Shown here: one piece after another, positions 27,152 to 36,554 of the stretch
Layout: the number at the start of each line of letters is the position of its first letter
How positions within the stretch are numbered: position 1 is the stretch's first letter
Assembly (NCBI GenBank): GCA_021648125.1
Contig: JAKITK010000003.1
Coordinates: forward strand, 1-64,000
DNA: 64,000 nt
Direction of reading: 5' to 3'
DNA from: Lysobacterales bacterium
Lineage (GTDB): Bacteria; Pseudomonadota; Gammaproteobacteria; Xanthomonadales; SZUA-36
Translations under genes and position numbers: made by a program
Notes under the pieces: generated by a model
What the model was told of the DNA's origin: nothing
What the model saw: the letters and a program-made list of their open reading frames with translations, nothing else
Databases searched by the model: none

Positions 27152-27991
27152 ATGAACAAATCAATAACTGAAGCCCCACTAACTACTCTGCTCTGTTTAA
27201 AAATACACGGCAGTGATGCCAGCACATTTTTACAATCCCAGCTGACTATCGATGTCGACCGGATCGAAAATGGCCAGTCGCGCATGGCTGCCTATTGTGA
27301 ACCTAAGGGCCGTGTCATTAGCACTTTGGTTTTGGCGTTCATTGATGGGGACTTTTATATGTTGATTCCTACAGTGCTCAAAGATGATGTGCTCAACACG
27401 CTATTAAAATATCGCTTTCGGGCAAAAGTTGAATTTGACCCGGCAGCCGATAGCCAAGTTTATGCCGCTACTGTAAATAGCACGGGCATAATTATTCCTC
27501 ACCCCCTGGATGAGTTACGGTCTTATCGTGTTGGTTCAGCCGGGCATGCTGATAAATCCGTCAGCACAAAGGAATTGGCTGCGTGGTCGATGGCAGATTT
27601 CGATAGCGGCATGGTGTGGCTGGATCAACGCACTAGCTGCCGCCATCTACCGCAATCACTCGGCCTGATAGCAAATAACGCCGTTGATTTTGACAAAGGC
27701 TGTTATCCTGGCCAGGAAATCATTGCCCGGCTTAAGTATCTAGGTAAGGCTAAACATACCATCCGAAAATTTCATACCCGCATCAACAGTGATGCGCTTG
27801 CTGCGGCTAATTATCTCCGTGATCATTCCGGTAAACGCCAGGGTCAACGCCTGAACAGCATCAGCCTCGACAGTAACGCCCATGGCCTAGCTGTGGTCAG
27901 CTGTGCGGCGCTTGCCACAGATAGCCGACTGTATTTTGCCGATGAAAATGCGCAACGAATAGGCGGGGATATTGTCTTCGATCAAGCTTAA
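27152..27991 (+). CDS. ygfZ: YgfZ/GcvT-like folate-binding protein (Fe-S cluster maintenance)
   Basis: This 279-residue protein has the YgfZ signature DKGCYPGQEIIARLKYLG (family K-G-C-Y-x-G-Q-E) near residue 187. The N-terminal FLQSQLTIDV and MAAYCEPKGRVISTL segments match folate-dependent aminomethyltransferase relatives. YgfZ uses tetrahydrofolate to support certain Fe-S enzymes, including the tRNA thiolase MiaB and succinate dehydrogenase. Divergence from an sdh operon across a Fur-box-like site fits this role. The cysteine of KGC is present. Confidence 0.92.
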   Translation: MNKSITEAPLTTLLCLKIHGSDASTFLQSQLTIDVDRIENGQSRMAAYCEPKGRVISTLVLAFIDGDFYMLIPTVLKDDVLNTLLKYRFRAKVEFDPAADSQVYAATVNSTGIIIPHPLDELRSYRVGSAGHADKSVSTKELAAWSMADFDSGMVWLDQRTSCRHLPQSLGLIANNAVDFDKGCYPGQEIIARLKYLGKAKHTIRKFHTRINSDALAAANYLRDHSGKRQGQRLNSISLDSNAHGLAVVSCAALATDSRLYFADENAQRIGGDIVFDQA

Positions 27992-28088
27992 CATCGCTGT
28001 TGGTTGATCACAGAGTTCAACTTTTACAATAGATGGGGTATTATAAGATTTCAGATCACTCGGGAGTCACTCTGGGAGGGGTTAGTCG

Positions 28089-28118
28089 ATGAATATAAAA
28101 CCAGAAAAAATAATATGA
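28089..28118 (+). CDS. Possible 9-residue leader peptide upstream of the PhnD-like gene
   Basis: ATG 28089 follows the very strong ribosome site GGGAGGGG by about 7 bases and encodes MNIKPEKII before TGA 28116-28118. That stop overlaps the ATG of the downstream gene (ATGA), a standard coupling arrangement. The downstream ATG has no ribosome site of its own. Whether the peptide matters or only delivers ribosomes is unknown. Confidence 0.5.
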   Translation: MNIKPEKII

Positions 28119-28939
28119 AAAACACTACTGGAACACCAGTCTTACTATCAGTTTCTTTATTCTTACTTGGCGGCTTATTGACCAGCCAGACCAGTGCCGA
28201 GGAACTAACCTTGGTGGCGCAGCCTAACTATCCGCAAGAACGCTCCGCTGAAGTGTATGCCCCGTTGATTGAATATCTAAACGCTACCAGTGGACATACC
28301 ATTACCCTGAAGTCCCCGCGTGATTTCCAGCACCACTGGCTGAGCGTTCGCAACGGCGATACGCCCGATCTGGTACTGGAAGATGCGCCACTTACCGATT
28401 ACCGGATTCAAAACCAGGGATATACACCCCTAGTACGAGTAAAAGAAGAAGTCAGCTACTCCATTCTTACCGGTGGCGCTTATGCAGATGATCAACTGGA
28501 CCAGTTTGTGGGTAGGATAATATCCACGCTGGCTGCCCCCAGCCTCGGTTATCTGGTGTTGCTGGATGCCTTCCCCAACCCATTCTCCCAGCCTGCGATT
28601 ACTTCAAGTGCCACCGCCTGGCTTGATGGTGTAGAAATGACATTCAGTATGGAAGCCGATGCCGCGGTAGCTCCGATCTGGTTGGTTGAGCAATACCAGA
28701 ATCTATACCCTGTATACACATCAAAAAACTTCCCGGGTCTGACATTATCAGCCTCCAGTAGTGTTAGTGACGAAGTCAAAGATGCCATTACCGAGGCTTT
28801 GTTGAAACTGCATGAAGATGAAAATGGGTCTCATTTTTCCGCCCTGCACGAGCTAAACGCAACAGAAATGATTAAGGCTGAAGTTAGCGATTATGCCGGT
28901 TACAAAAAGATGCTTGGACAATTATACGGCGGTAACTAA
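28115..28939 (+). CDS. PhnD-like periplasmic substrate-binding protein
   Basis: This 274-residue protein starts MKNTTGTPVLLSVSLF with a signal peptide cleaved near SQTSAEE. The mature part begins LTLVAQPNYPQERSAEVYAPLIEYLNATSG, the pattern of PhnD-type phosphate/phosphonate-binding proteins. Later segments (SLGYLVLLDAFPNP, VKDAITEALLKLHEDENG) also fit. No ABC permease or ATPase gene is adjacent, so it is an orphan binding protein, perhaps a sensor input or part of a distant transporter. An upstream in-frame start at 28004 would give an unlikely charged leader, so ATG 28115 is chosen. Ligand unknown. Confidence 0.75.
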   Translation: MKNTTGTPVLLSVSLFLLGGLLTSQTSAEELTLVAQPNYPQERSAEVYAPLIEYLNATSGHTITLKSPRDFQHHWLSVRNGDTPDLVLEDAPLTDYRIQNQGYTPLVRVKEEVSYSILTGGAYADDQLDQFVGRIISTLAAPSLGYLVLLDAFPNPFSQPAITSSATAWLDGVEMTFSMEADAAVAPIWLVEQYQNLYPVYTSKNFPGLTLSASSSVSDEVKDAITEALLKLHEDENGSHFSALHELNATEMIKAEVSDYAGYKKMLGQLYGGN

Positions 28940-28991
28940 GGTTAGGGATTTATTGCGAATTTATAGCTAATTTATAATGAAACTTGAAACA

Positions 28992-29016
28992 ACGGGCCTT
29001 TATGGCCCGTTTTTTA
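28992..29016 (+). terminator. Rho-independent terminator after the PhnD-like gene
   Basis: ACGGGCC-TTTAT-GGCCCGT forms a perfect 7-bp GC-rich stem followed by TTTTTA. It lies 50 bp after the stop, between convergent genes, and could also slow leftward transcription. Confidence 0.92.
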
Positions 29017-29036
29017 ATTCTAATAAAGCGTAATTT

Positions 29037-29891
29037 TTAGGCTTCTGCGACAATATAGGCAATCCAACCGGGATCAGCATCACCTTGAGTAGCCGCTGCA
29101 TAGATGCCATTGCCCTCTTCCGGGTTATCTTCATCGGTGCCTTCCCAATAAATGCTAACCTTGGAAAAACCCGCCTCCAGCAGAATTTCTTTTATTTCCG
29201 GAAGTGTCCATAAGCGCCAATGATAGCTGAAGGCTTTTTCAAGGCGCGACCCGTCGCTAAATTCAAAATGAATATGGCAGTCCATCAGTGAGTCAATAGG
29301 ATTGAATCTTGCCTGATCCCAAATATAAGTAAAACCTTCACACTCTCTAGGTTCTTGCAATTCCATCGGGGCTTCGTAACCACCATAGGCATCCATCACT
29401 AATAATCCATCGCTATGCAAACCCAGGAGCGCGCTGCTGAAATAATCACGCAACTGTTCGCGCGTGAGGAACAGGTAATAACTAAAGTTCATCGCCAGAA
29501 TGATGTCTGCTTTTTCTTCCATCACATCCAGTACATTATGCTCTCGTAAAACAATTCGCTGTTGCTGCTCGGCGCTTAATTTGGCGATATTATGTTGCCT
29601 GCCCCATTGCAGTACTTCGCCATCAAGGTCTACGCCGATGGCTTGATGGTGCAGTCCGCGGCGCACCCATTCGCAAGCGGTATTGGCCGTGCCACAAAAA
29701 TCTTCCCGCAAAAGCTCAGCCCGGCGCGAGCGTAACTCGCCCCATGCTTGGATAACAAAATCGAGTTCGGATTCAACATCCTGAACAGAGGATTGATAGA
29801 GCAAGTGGCGATCGGTAGATTCTGCCTGGGTTAAGCGGGATTTTTTCATTTTTTTTTTGAATTTATAGTTATTTTGACAAACCGGCGACAC
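29037..29891 (-). CDS. Class I SAM-dependent methyltransferase, substrate unknown
   Basis: This protein of 284 residues (GTG 29891) or 270 residues (ATG 29849, MKKSRLTQAESTDRH) has a Rossmann methyltransferase core: LREDFCGTANTACEWVRRG (motif I, GTG-like), AIGVDLDGEVLQWG (acidic residue binding the SAM ribose), DIILAMNFSYYLF and SDGLLVMDAYGG. FCGTAN in motif I is characteristic of a subgroup of uncharacterised methyltransferases. No ribosome site favours either start. It is convergent with the PhnD-like gene and not clearly in an operon with pgsA, 35 bp upstream. Substrate not recognised. Confidence 0.78.
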   Translation of the reverse strand: MSPVCQNNYKFKKKMKKSRLTQAESTDRHLLYQSSVQDVESELDFVIQAWGELRSRRAELLREDFCGTANTACEWVRRGLHHQAIGVDLDGEVLQWGRQHNIAKLSAEQQQRIVLREHNVLDVMEEKADIILAMNFSYYLFLTREQLRDYFSSALLGLHSDGLLVMDAYGGYEAPMELQEPRECEGFTYIWDQARFNPIDSLMDCHIHFEFSDGSRLEKAFSYHWRLWTLPEIKEILLEAGFSKVSIYWEGTDEDNPEEGNGIYAAATQGDADPGWIAYIVAEA

Positions 29892-29925
29892 TAAAATAAT
29901 AGCTTGTCTGGTTTACACAGAATAT

Positions 29926-30546
29926 CTAATTATCATTTTTTTCAGACGAGTTAGAATCTTCTAATTCTGTATCTATATCACGCATTGCCGGCCAGGCCGC
30001 ACGAATATAATTCACCATCGACCAAATGGTTAGAATAGCCGCAATATAGAGCAGCAATTCGCCAATCAGAGACACATTAATTATCCACACAGGCTCACGG
30101 TAAAGAAGAAAACCAATAGCCGTCATCTGAAATCCGGTCTTCAGTTTACCAATAGGACTAACCTTTAAGCGCGAACTCTCACCCATCTTGGCAAGCCATT
30201 CGCGCAGTGCTGAAATTGAGATTTCACGGCCAATAATTACCGCGGCTGAGACAGTGAATAGAATACTGGTTGCGGTATAGTCTCGGCTGTGTAATTGGGT
30301 CAGCAAAACCAAACTGGTTGCCACCATAAGCTTGTCTGCTACAGGATCCAAAAAGGCCCCGAAGTTGCTATGGGAATTCATCGTACGGGCGATATAACCA
30401 TCCAACCAGTCGGTTGCACCGGCCAGCGAAAATATGATCACACAGGCGATGTTTGACCAGGTATAAGGCAAATAGAAAAAAATCACCAGTACTGGAATCA
30501 TCATAATCCTCAGCAGGGTAATCATTGTGGGTATGGTGAGGTTCAA
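29926..30546 (-). CDS. pgsA: CDP-diacylglycerol-glycerol-3-phosphate phosphatidyltransferase
   Basis: This 206-residue integral membrane enzyme makes phosphatidylglycerol phosphate. The CDP-alcohol phosphatidyltransferase motif spans DWLDGYIAR to FLDPVADK (D-G-x2-A-R-x8-G-x3-D-x3-D) around residues 42-65. The start MNLTIPTMITLLRIMMIP matches the family. It follows uvrC by 100 bp, the pairing known in Pseudomonas and E. coli. The C-terminal tail is acidic and 15-20 residues longer than in E. coli. Confidence 0.96.
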   Translation of the reverse strand: MNLTIPTMITLLRIMMIPVLVIFFYLPYTWSNIACVIIFSLAGATDWLDGYIARTMNSHSNFGAFLDPVADKLMVATSLVLLTQLHSRDYTATSILFTVSAAVIIGREISISALREWLAKMGESSRLKVSPIGKLKTGFQMTAIGFLLYREPVWIINVSLIGELLLYIAAILTIWSMVNYIRAAWPAMRDIDTELEDSNSSEKNDN

Positions 30547-30646
30547 ATCAGATTTTCCGGTCTATTAGTAATATTTGTCAATTAGTTGACGCATTATCGC
30601 ACATCGCAGCAGTTGCGTTCGCCTATGAAAAGTTTTCCCGCATAAA

Positions 30647-32485
30647 TCATTCCCGTAATGCCGCATAGACCAGTTCAGCCAGCTTGGCATTAATACCATT
30701 TACTCTTTGTAATTGCTCGAGGCTGGCATCGCGCACACCCTGAATACCGCCAAAAAACCGCAGCAATTCACGGCGTTTACCCGCACCAATACCGGCGATC
30801 TCTTCCAGTTGGGATTTTTTCATGGTTTTTTTCCGTCGTGCCCGATGCCCAGCGATAGCAAAGCGATGGGCTTCATCACGGATATTTTGGATAAGATGCC
30901 CGGCAACTGCATCAGGCGGTGGCTGAATAGCCGTTGTATTCCAAGACCGATACCAGTCCTCGTGACCAGAGCGCCGCGAGACTCCCTTAGCAATTCCCAG
31001 CAATGGGATTTCCGTCAGATTCAACTCTCGCATGACTTCAATAGCCCGACTTAACTGACCTTTACCACCATCTACAACAATCAGGTCGGGCAACATGGCT
31101 TCTTCTTTGACTACCCGGGTATAACGGCGTTTGAGCACCTGCGCCATTGCTGCATAATCATCTGCCGGGGTAATCCCGGTTAAATTGAAACGGCGATACT
31201 GGCCCTTCAACGCACCGCTTTTATCAAACACTACACAGGAAGCCACTGTACGGGTACCACTGGTATGACTGATATCAAAGCACTCAATTCTTTCCGGCAT
31301 CTGCTCAAGGCCGAGCAATTGTTCCAACTCAAGAAACTGTCGCTCAATGCTGGCTTTACTTAAGCGTCTCAGCGCAACCGCGTTTTGTCCGCTGGCGGTA
31401 GCCATAGCCAATAATTTGGCGCGTGTCGTTCGCGGTCGGCTAATAATCGTAATCCGTCTGCCCGCAGACTGACTGAGTGTTTCGGAAAACAACGGCTGGT
31501 CATCGGCTTTGTCTGAAAGCACAAGTACCGCGGGTGCCTGCTTGTTGTTATAAAACTGGCCTAAAAATGCGGCCATCACTTTACCGGCACGCTCACCGCT
31601 GGCACCACTTGGATAATAAGTACGGCTGCCAATGTTTCGGCCACCTCGAATACTCATTAATTCAATCGCGGTGATACCGGATTCAACTATCAGCGCGATA
31701 ATATCGGTGTCATCAGCGGTATCGACATACTGTTTAGCCTGTATGCTGCGTAAATTTGCGATCTGGTCACGGTAACGCGTGGCATCTTCGTAGGCCTGCT
31801 TTTTTGCTGCCTGATGCATGCGCTCGGACAGACGATCAATAACCATTTCATTTTTTCCCTGCAAAAACTCTAATGCATCACTGACATCTGTTTGATACTC
31901 AGCCACACTGATGTGTTTAACACAGGGTGCGCTACAGCGTTTGATTTGATATTGCAGGCAGGGTCGCGAACGGTGGGAAAAGACACTATCCTCACAGTTG
32001 CGTAAGCGGAAAATTCGTTGAATTAAATGAATGCTCTCGCGTACTGAGCCGGCACTAGGAAAGGGGCCAAAGTAACGCCCCGGACGGGATTTACCCCCAC
32101 GATGAAAAGCTACTCTCGGGTATTCATCACGACTTGAGACATACACGAAAGGGTAGCTTTTATCATCTTTAAGGAGCACATTATAACGCGGCTGATGAGC
32201 TTTAATGCGTTGATTTTCAAGAATTAAAGCCTCGGCTTCAGTCTGGGTAATTGCTAGGTCAATATATTGAATTTGCGCGATCATCCGGCTTAGACGACTA
32301 TTCTTAGGCCGCGCATCAAAATAGGAAGACACTCTTTTTTTAAGCTGTGAAGCTTTGCCGATATACAGCGCTACACCTTTTTCATCAAGCATAGTATACA
32401 CACCCGCCTGATTACTTAGATTGCGGCAAAATGCTTTACCGTCAAAAGCACTGACTGCCGGTTTATCTGCTGCCGGTTCAGTCAT
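30647..32485 (-). CDS. uvrC: Excinuclease ABC subunit C
   Basis: This 612-residue nucleotide-excision-repair endonuclease has an N-terminal GIY-YIG domain (AGVYTMLDEKGVALYIGKA), a UVR motif for UvrB binding near residue 205, the RNase H-like 5' nuclease (CFDISHTSGT, DLIVVDGGKGQL) and C-terminal helix-hairpin-helix repeats (LEEIAGIGAGKRRELL). The cysteines CLQYQIKRCSAPC are also conserved. The start overlaps the phosphatase gene by 8 bp. GacA/UvrY, often adjacent in relatives, is 14 kb away here. Confidence 0.98.
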   Translation of the reverse strand: MTEPAADKPAVSAFDGKAFCRNLSNQAGVYTMLDEKGVALYIGKASQLKKRVSSYFDARPKNSRLSRMIAQIQYIDLAITQTEAEALILENQRIKAHQPRYNVLLKDDKSYPFVYVSSRDEYPRVAFHRGGKSRPGRYFGPFPSAGSVRESIHLIQRIFRLRNCEDSVFSHRSRPCLQYQIKRCSAPCVKHISVAEYQTDVSDALEFLQGKNEMVIDRLSERMHQAAKKQAYEDATRYRDQIANLRSIQAKQYVDTADDTDIIALIVESGITAIELMSIRGGRNIGSRTYYPSGASGERAGKVMAAFLGQFYNNKQAPAVLVLSDKADDQPLFSETLSQSAGRRITIISRPRTTRAKLLAMATASGQNAVALRRLSKASIERQFLELEQLLGLEQMPERIECFDISHTSGTRTVASCVVFDKSGALKGQYRRFNLTGITPADDYAAMAQVLKRRYTRVVKEEAMLPDLIVVDGGKGQLSRAIEVMRELNLTEIPLLGIAKGVSRRSGHEDWYRSWNTTAIQPPPDAVAGHLIQNIRDEAHRFAIAGHRARRKKTMKKSQLEEIAGIGAGKRRELLRFFGGIQGVRDASLEQLQRVNGINAKLAELVYAALRE

Positions 32486-32957
32486 CAGTCAGATGGTTTT
32501 CTATTAATACCTTGCACGCCCTATCCAATTGTTGCGAAACCGCCTGAAAATCTGCATAACTGCCATACCAGGGATCCAGCACATCAATAAAGCCGGGCTT
32601 ATCAATTAAATCAGAAAATAAACTCAGCCGACAATCCGTTGAAATGTTTGCTTTTAAATGCTGTAAATCAGTCAAGTTTTCTCGATCCAGTGCAATAATA
32701 TGTTGAAACCGATCAAAATCAACACTGCTAATCTGGCGAGCGCGCAAGGCTGAGATATCAACGCCGTGTTCTGCTGCTGCGCGTATCGCCCGCCTGTCAG
32801 GTGACTTCCCCGAATGCCAGTTACCAGTGCCCGCCGAATCGATATTAAAAAAATCAGTGCAGTGGTTCAGCTCGGCATAATGGCGCAAGAAGCCTTCCGC
32901 AAGCGGTGACCGACAGATGTTACCAAGACATATAAATAGTATGTTATTCATTGTCAT
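32478..32957 (-). CDS. Low-molecular-weight protein tyrosine phosphatase
   Basis: This 159-residue protein has the catalytic P-loop CLGNICRSP (CX5R-S) at about residue 10 and the general-acid loop DPWYGSYADF near residue 125. It removes phosphate from phosphotyrosine; Wzb-type members act on capsule kinases, but no such kinase lies here. It sits between kdsB (11 bp) and uvrC (8-bp overlap), an arrangement seen in several gammaproteobacteria. Confidence 0.94.
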   Translation of the reverse strand: MTMNNILFICLGNICRSPLAEGFLRHYAELNHCTDFFNIDSAGTGNWHSGKSPDRRAIRAAAEHGVDISALRARQISSVDFDRFQHIIALDRENLTDLQHLKANISTDCRLSLFSDLIDKPGFIDVLDPWYGSYADFQAVSQQLDRACKVLIENHLTDD

Positions 32958-32968
32958 ATGAAATATAA

Positions 32969-33727
32969 CTAGAATTTAGATTGTATTTTAAATTGAATTT
33001 CAGATAAGGCTTTATCAGCACGCTCTAAGTCCTCAGGCGAGTCAACTCCCGGAGGAATAAACTCGACGGCTTTGGCCATACGAATTTGATTGCCATTGGC
33101 CAGCCAGCGCAGCTGTTCGAGACGCTCCTGACGCTCAAGGGCATTTTCCTGCAACTGGGACAAAGCCTGTAACTCATGATTTCTATAGGCATACAGCCCC
33201 AGATGACGATTTGCCTGGCGGTAATTCGGTACCGGGCCACAGGGAATCGGGCTACGACTGAAATACAAGGCTTGCTGTTGCTCACCACAGACGACCTTTA
33301 CCGCATGATTATCGTTAAATTCTGCGGTGTCAGCAATGGGCCAATACAGACTGGCGATCCCGGCAGTTGACTCCTGATCCAGTAAACTGGCTACCTGGTC
33401 CAGGCATGCGGGTGGCATCAATGGCTCATCACCTTGCAGGTTGACGACCAATTGCTGATCCCCCCACCCTAACAGGTTACAACACTCTGCGATCCGGTCA
33501 CTGCCACTGACATGCTGACCTGAAGTCATTAGGACTTTGGCACCAAAGGCCTCAGCAACTTGCAAAACCCGTTGATCATCTGTGGCAATCACAACTTCGC
33601 TGGCAGCCGACTTTAAGCCTGCTTGATATACCCATTCAATCATTGGCTTACCCGCGAGCATAGCCAAGGGTTTGCCAGGTAATCGAGTGGAAGCGTAGCG
33701 CGCAGGTATAACAATACGGTAACTCAT
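32969..33727 (-). CDS. kdsB: 3-deoxy-manno-octulosonate cytidylyltransferase
   Basis: This 252-residue enzyme activates Kdo with CTP to CMP-Kdo for lipopolysaccharide inner core synthesis in the cytoplasm. The nucleotide-binding start YRIVIPARYASTRLPGKPL, plus VVNLQGDEPLMPP and the C-terminal GVDSPEDLERA, are diagnostic. The start overlaps the lpxK stop by 4 bp, so it is translated in a unit with the lipid A genes upstream. Confidence 0.97.
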   Translation of the reverse strand: MSYRIVIPARYASTRLPGKPLAMLAGKPMIEWVYQAGLKSAASEVVIATDDQRVLQVAEAFGAKVLMTSGQHVSGSDRIAECCNLLGWGDQQLVVNLQGDEPLMPPACLDQVASLLDQESTAGIASLYWPIADTAEFNDNHAVKVVCGEQQQALYFSRSPIPCGPVPNYRQANRHLGLYAYRNHELQALSQLQENALERQERLEQLRWLANGNQIRMAKAVEFIPPGVDSPEDLERADKALSEIQFKIQSKF

Positions 33728-34788
33728 TTTTGGCTCCCAGATTGATTTTCAATCAGGCGGTTTATATCACAGATAAGACCCGCCCAAGCCTCAGCATCAA
33801 CTTCTGCTTCTACTGACAATACCCAGGCATTGTCGAGACCGAGACCAGTGCATTTAATCGCATCTTTAGCGGTCATAATTATAGGCAAATCCCGCATTTG
33901 TGAAAAATCTTCCACGCGGTATTGATGATGGTCGGGGAATGCTTGCAGCAGCGGTTGCATTCCGAGGGCTTCTAGGGATTTACAGAAACGCCCTGGGTTA
34001 CCAATTGCGGCCACTGCGTGAACCTTTTTTCCTTTCCAGCTTTGAACCTCCTCGCTAGATTGTTGCATGCTTCGATCCTTTGAAAAAAACCTCAACGCTT
34101 CAAGTTTTGAGGGCACTAGAGCCATGCTAAAAGCAGCAGCTGGTGCTTGCAAGCCCAGGTCACTAAAGTGGCTTAGGAAGTTCTGTAACTGATCCGAACT
34201 GCCATTAACCACCAGATAATCTACCGTGCTTAAGCGCTTAACCGGCTCACGCAAAGGACCAGCCGGAAGCAAATGCCCATTACCCAAGAGCCGCTCACCA
34301 TCAATCAGACAAATTTCAAAATCCCGATTCAGGCGGGTATTTTGCAAGCCATCATCAGCAATTATAATATCAATTTCATGCTCATCAAGGGCTGAAATTG
34401 CTAGCCGACGGTCTTCTGCGAGCACCACCGGTACACCAGTCTCCTGTTTTATCAGCAGGCTTTCATCACCGCACACTAAAGGCTCATCTGTGGCATGCAC
34501 AATATGCAAGCCCTTGGTCTTGCGGCCGTAACCACGGCTGATCACAGCCGGCCGAAAACCAGCCGCTTGTAATTGTTTGCATAAGGCAATCACCAGTGGT
34601 GTCTTGCCGGTTCCACCCGCCGTTATATTACCGACCACCACCAGTGGCATCCTGGTTAATCCTTTTGCTTTCTGGGGTACTGTCGGAAGCGCACGCCGGT
34701 AAACAGCTTCAAGCTGGCGCAAAAACCAGGGCGGTTGGGTATCCGCATACCAGATGCCTATCAACCATTTCTCCAGTCTGGCGCGCAT
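33724..34788 (-). CDS. lpxK: Tetraacyldisaccharide 4'-kinase
   Basis: This 354-residue kinase phosphorylates the 4' position of the lipid A precursor at the inner membrane. The Walker A loop VVGNITAGGTGKTPLVIAL is near residue 55. RGYGRKTKGLH, DDGLQNTRLNRDFEI (catalytic DDGxQ) and VVNGSSDQ follow. The N-terminal WYADTQPPWFLRQLEAVYRRA is the membrane-interacting helix. It shares one base with the msbA stop and overlaps kdsB by 4 bp. Confidence 0.97.
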   Translation of the reverse strand: MRARLEKWLIGIWYADTQPPWFLRQLEAVYRRALPTVPQKAKGLTRMPLVVVGNITAGGTGKTPLVIALCKQLQAAGFRPAVISRGYGRKTKGLHIVHATDEPLVCGDESLLIKQETGVPVVLAEDRRLAISALDEHEIDIIIADDGLQNTRLNRDFEICLIDGERLLGNGHLLPAGPLREPVKRLSTVDYLVVNGSSDQLQNFLSHFSDLGLQAPAAAFSMALVPSKLEALRFFSKDRSMQQSSEEVQSWKGKKVHAVAAIGNPGRFCKSLEALGMQPLLQAFPDHHQYRVEDFSQMRDLPIIMTAKDAIKCTGLGLDNAWVLSVEAEVDAEAWAGLICDINRLIENQSGSQK

Positions 34789-36554
34789 TAGCTCTTGTCT
34801 GTCTGGCGTCGATAAAAACCGGCATATATACCCTGTTTTGCTAGCAGTAGTTTATGCGAGCCCTGCTCTACAATCTTCCCATCTTCAAGCACCACTATTT
34901 GATCAGCATGCTCGATGGTGCTCAGGCGATGAGCGATAACCAGTGTGGTTCGATTAGCCATTAATTTATTTAATGCTTCATGAATAATATGTTCAGAATG
35001 ACTATCCAGTGCCGAGGTGGCTTCATCGAGAATAAGAATTGGCGCATCTTTTAATAACGCCCGAGCGATAGCGATTCGTTGGCGCTGCCCGCCAGATAAG
35101 GCGGCCCCATTCGGACCAACACGAGTATCCAGGCCATCTGGTAATCGCTCGATAAACTCCAGGGCATTGGCAGCCCGTGCCGCCGTAATAATATTTTCAC
35201 GGCTGGCACCGGCCAGCTCACCATAGGCGATATTATTGGCAATGCTGTCATCAAACAACACCACATCTTGTGACACCAGAGATATATTCTGACGCAACGC
35301 CGCCAGACTGATATCGGCAATATCAACACCATCGAGTAATATCTTGCCCTGCGACTGGTTGAAAAAACGCGCAACCATATTCGCCATGGTTGATTTACCA
35401 CTTCCAGAGTGTCCTACCAGCGCGGTAACCGTGCTAGCAGGCAGCAGTAAATTAATATTTTCCAGTACCGTTTCAGCCCCATTGTAGGCAAAGCTGACAT
35501 TTTGAAACTCCAGTTCGCCGCGAGGATTTTCGATAAGCGCCCTACCTTCGTCAACTTCAGCAGGTTGGTCGATCAACTCAAAAACACTTTCTGCCGCTGC
35601 GATACTTTTGCCAATTTGCTCCTGCACATTGGATATTCGTTTCAGCGGTGGGATAGAGGCGAACAAAGCCAAAAAGATCGATGAGAAACCCGCCGGACTG
35701 ATATTTTCCAGCATGCTCGGCTGCAGGGAGATTAACAACACTAAAATAAATGCTAGGATAGCCACTGCTTGGGTAACAGATGATGAAATCAGACGGATAC
35801 CTACCAGGCGCATACCAAAGCGACGAGCATTTTCGTTGGTGGCATCAAAGCGCTGTTGTTCCTGTTGTTGGCCGGAAAAAACTTTTATCACCCGGTGGGC
35901 ATTAACCGCTTCAAATGTAACATCGGAAACCCCGCCCATGGCCTTTTGCACACGCTTACTAAGTTTGCGAAACTTGCTGTTGACCAGTTTAACCACCAGC
36001 ACAATTATCGGCACCAGGATCAGCACGCTGGCACTTAACTTGGCATTTATACTAAACATTACGCCCATGCTGCCAACCACAATTACCACATCCCGGCCCG
36101 CAGCAACGATCGTGGTTGTTACCGCGTTTGCCACCTGCTCCAAGTTGTAGGTTAGCCTAGAAATAAGATCTCCAGAGTTTTTCTGATCAAGATAGCGAGC
36201 AGGCAGGCGCAGGTAACTGGCAAATAACTCCTTGCGCAGATCCGCAACAATGCGCTTGCCGACCCACTCCAGAAAGTACACGCCAAGGTAATTTCCAACA
36301 ATACGAACCACACCCAGAATGGCAATGGCAGCTGCTATCATATAACCGAGCTCAATATTTTTATCCTCGAAGACGCCGCCAATCATGTATTCATTCAATT
36401 TGATGAATGCTACTTGTGCCACACCATCCAGCAACATGCCGAATATTCCGATCAACATCATGCCTTTATAGCGGCCGGTATAACCTAGCAAGCGGCGAAA
36501 TGTTTCCCGACCGGACGGCAGTTCAGTAGATGGGTTATCTTCCAAATTTGCCAT
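34788..36554 (-). CDS. msbA: Lipid A export ABC transporter MsbA
   Basis: This 588-residue half-transporter has six membrane segments and a C-terminal ATPase with GHSGSGKST (Walker A), LSGGQRQRIAIARA (signature) and ILILDEATSALD (Walker B), then the H-loop AHRLSTIE. It flips lipid A-core across the inner membrane, in line with flanking lpxK and kdsB. It shares one base with exbD upstream. Confidence 0.97.
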   Translation of the reverse strand: MANLEDNPSTELPSGRETFRRLLGYTGRYKGMMLIGIFGMLLDGVAQVAFIKLNEYMIGGVFEDKNIELGYMIAAAIAILGVVRIVGNYLGVYFLEWVGKRIVADLRKELFASYLRLPARYLDQKNSGDLISRLTYNLEQVANAVTTTIVAAGRDVVIVVGSMGVMFSINAKLSASVLILVPIIVLVVKLVNSKFRKLSKRVQKAMGGVSDVTFEAVNAHRVIKVFSGQQQEQQRFDATNENARRFGMRLVGIRLISSSVTQAVAILAFILVLLISLQPSMLENISPAGFSSIFLALFASIPPLKRISNVQEQIGKSIAAAESVFELIDQPAEVDEGRALIENPRGELEFQNVSFAYNGAETVLENINLLLPASTVTALVGHSGSGKSTMANMVARFFNQSQGKILLDGVDIADISLAALRQNISLVSQDVVLFDDSIANNIAYGELAGASRENIITAARAANALEFIERLPDGLDTRVGPNGAALSGGQRQRIAIARALLKDAPILILDEATSALDSHSEHIIHEALNKLMANRTTLVIAHRLSTIEHADQIVVLEDGKIVEQGSHKLLLAKQGIYAGFYRRQTDKS

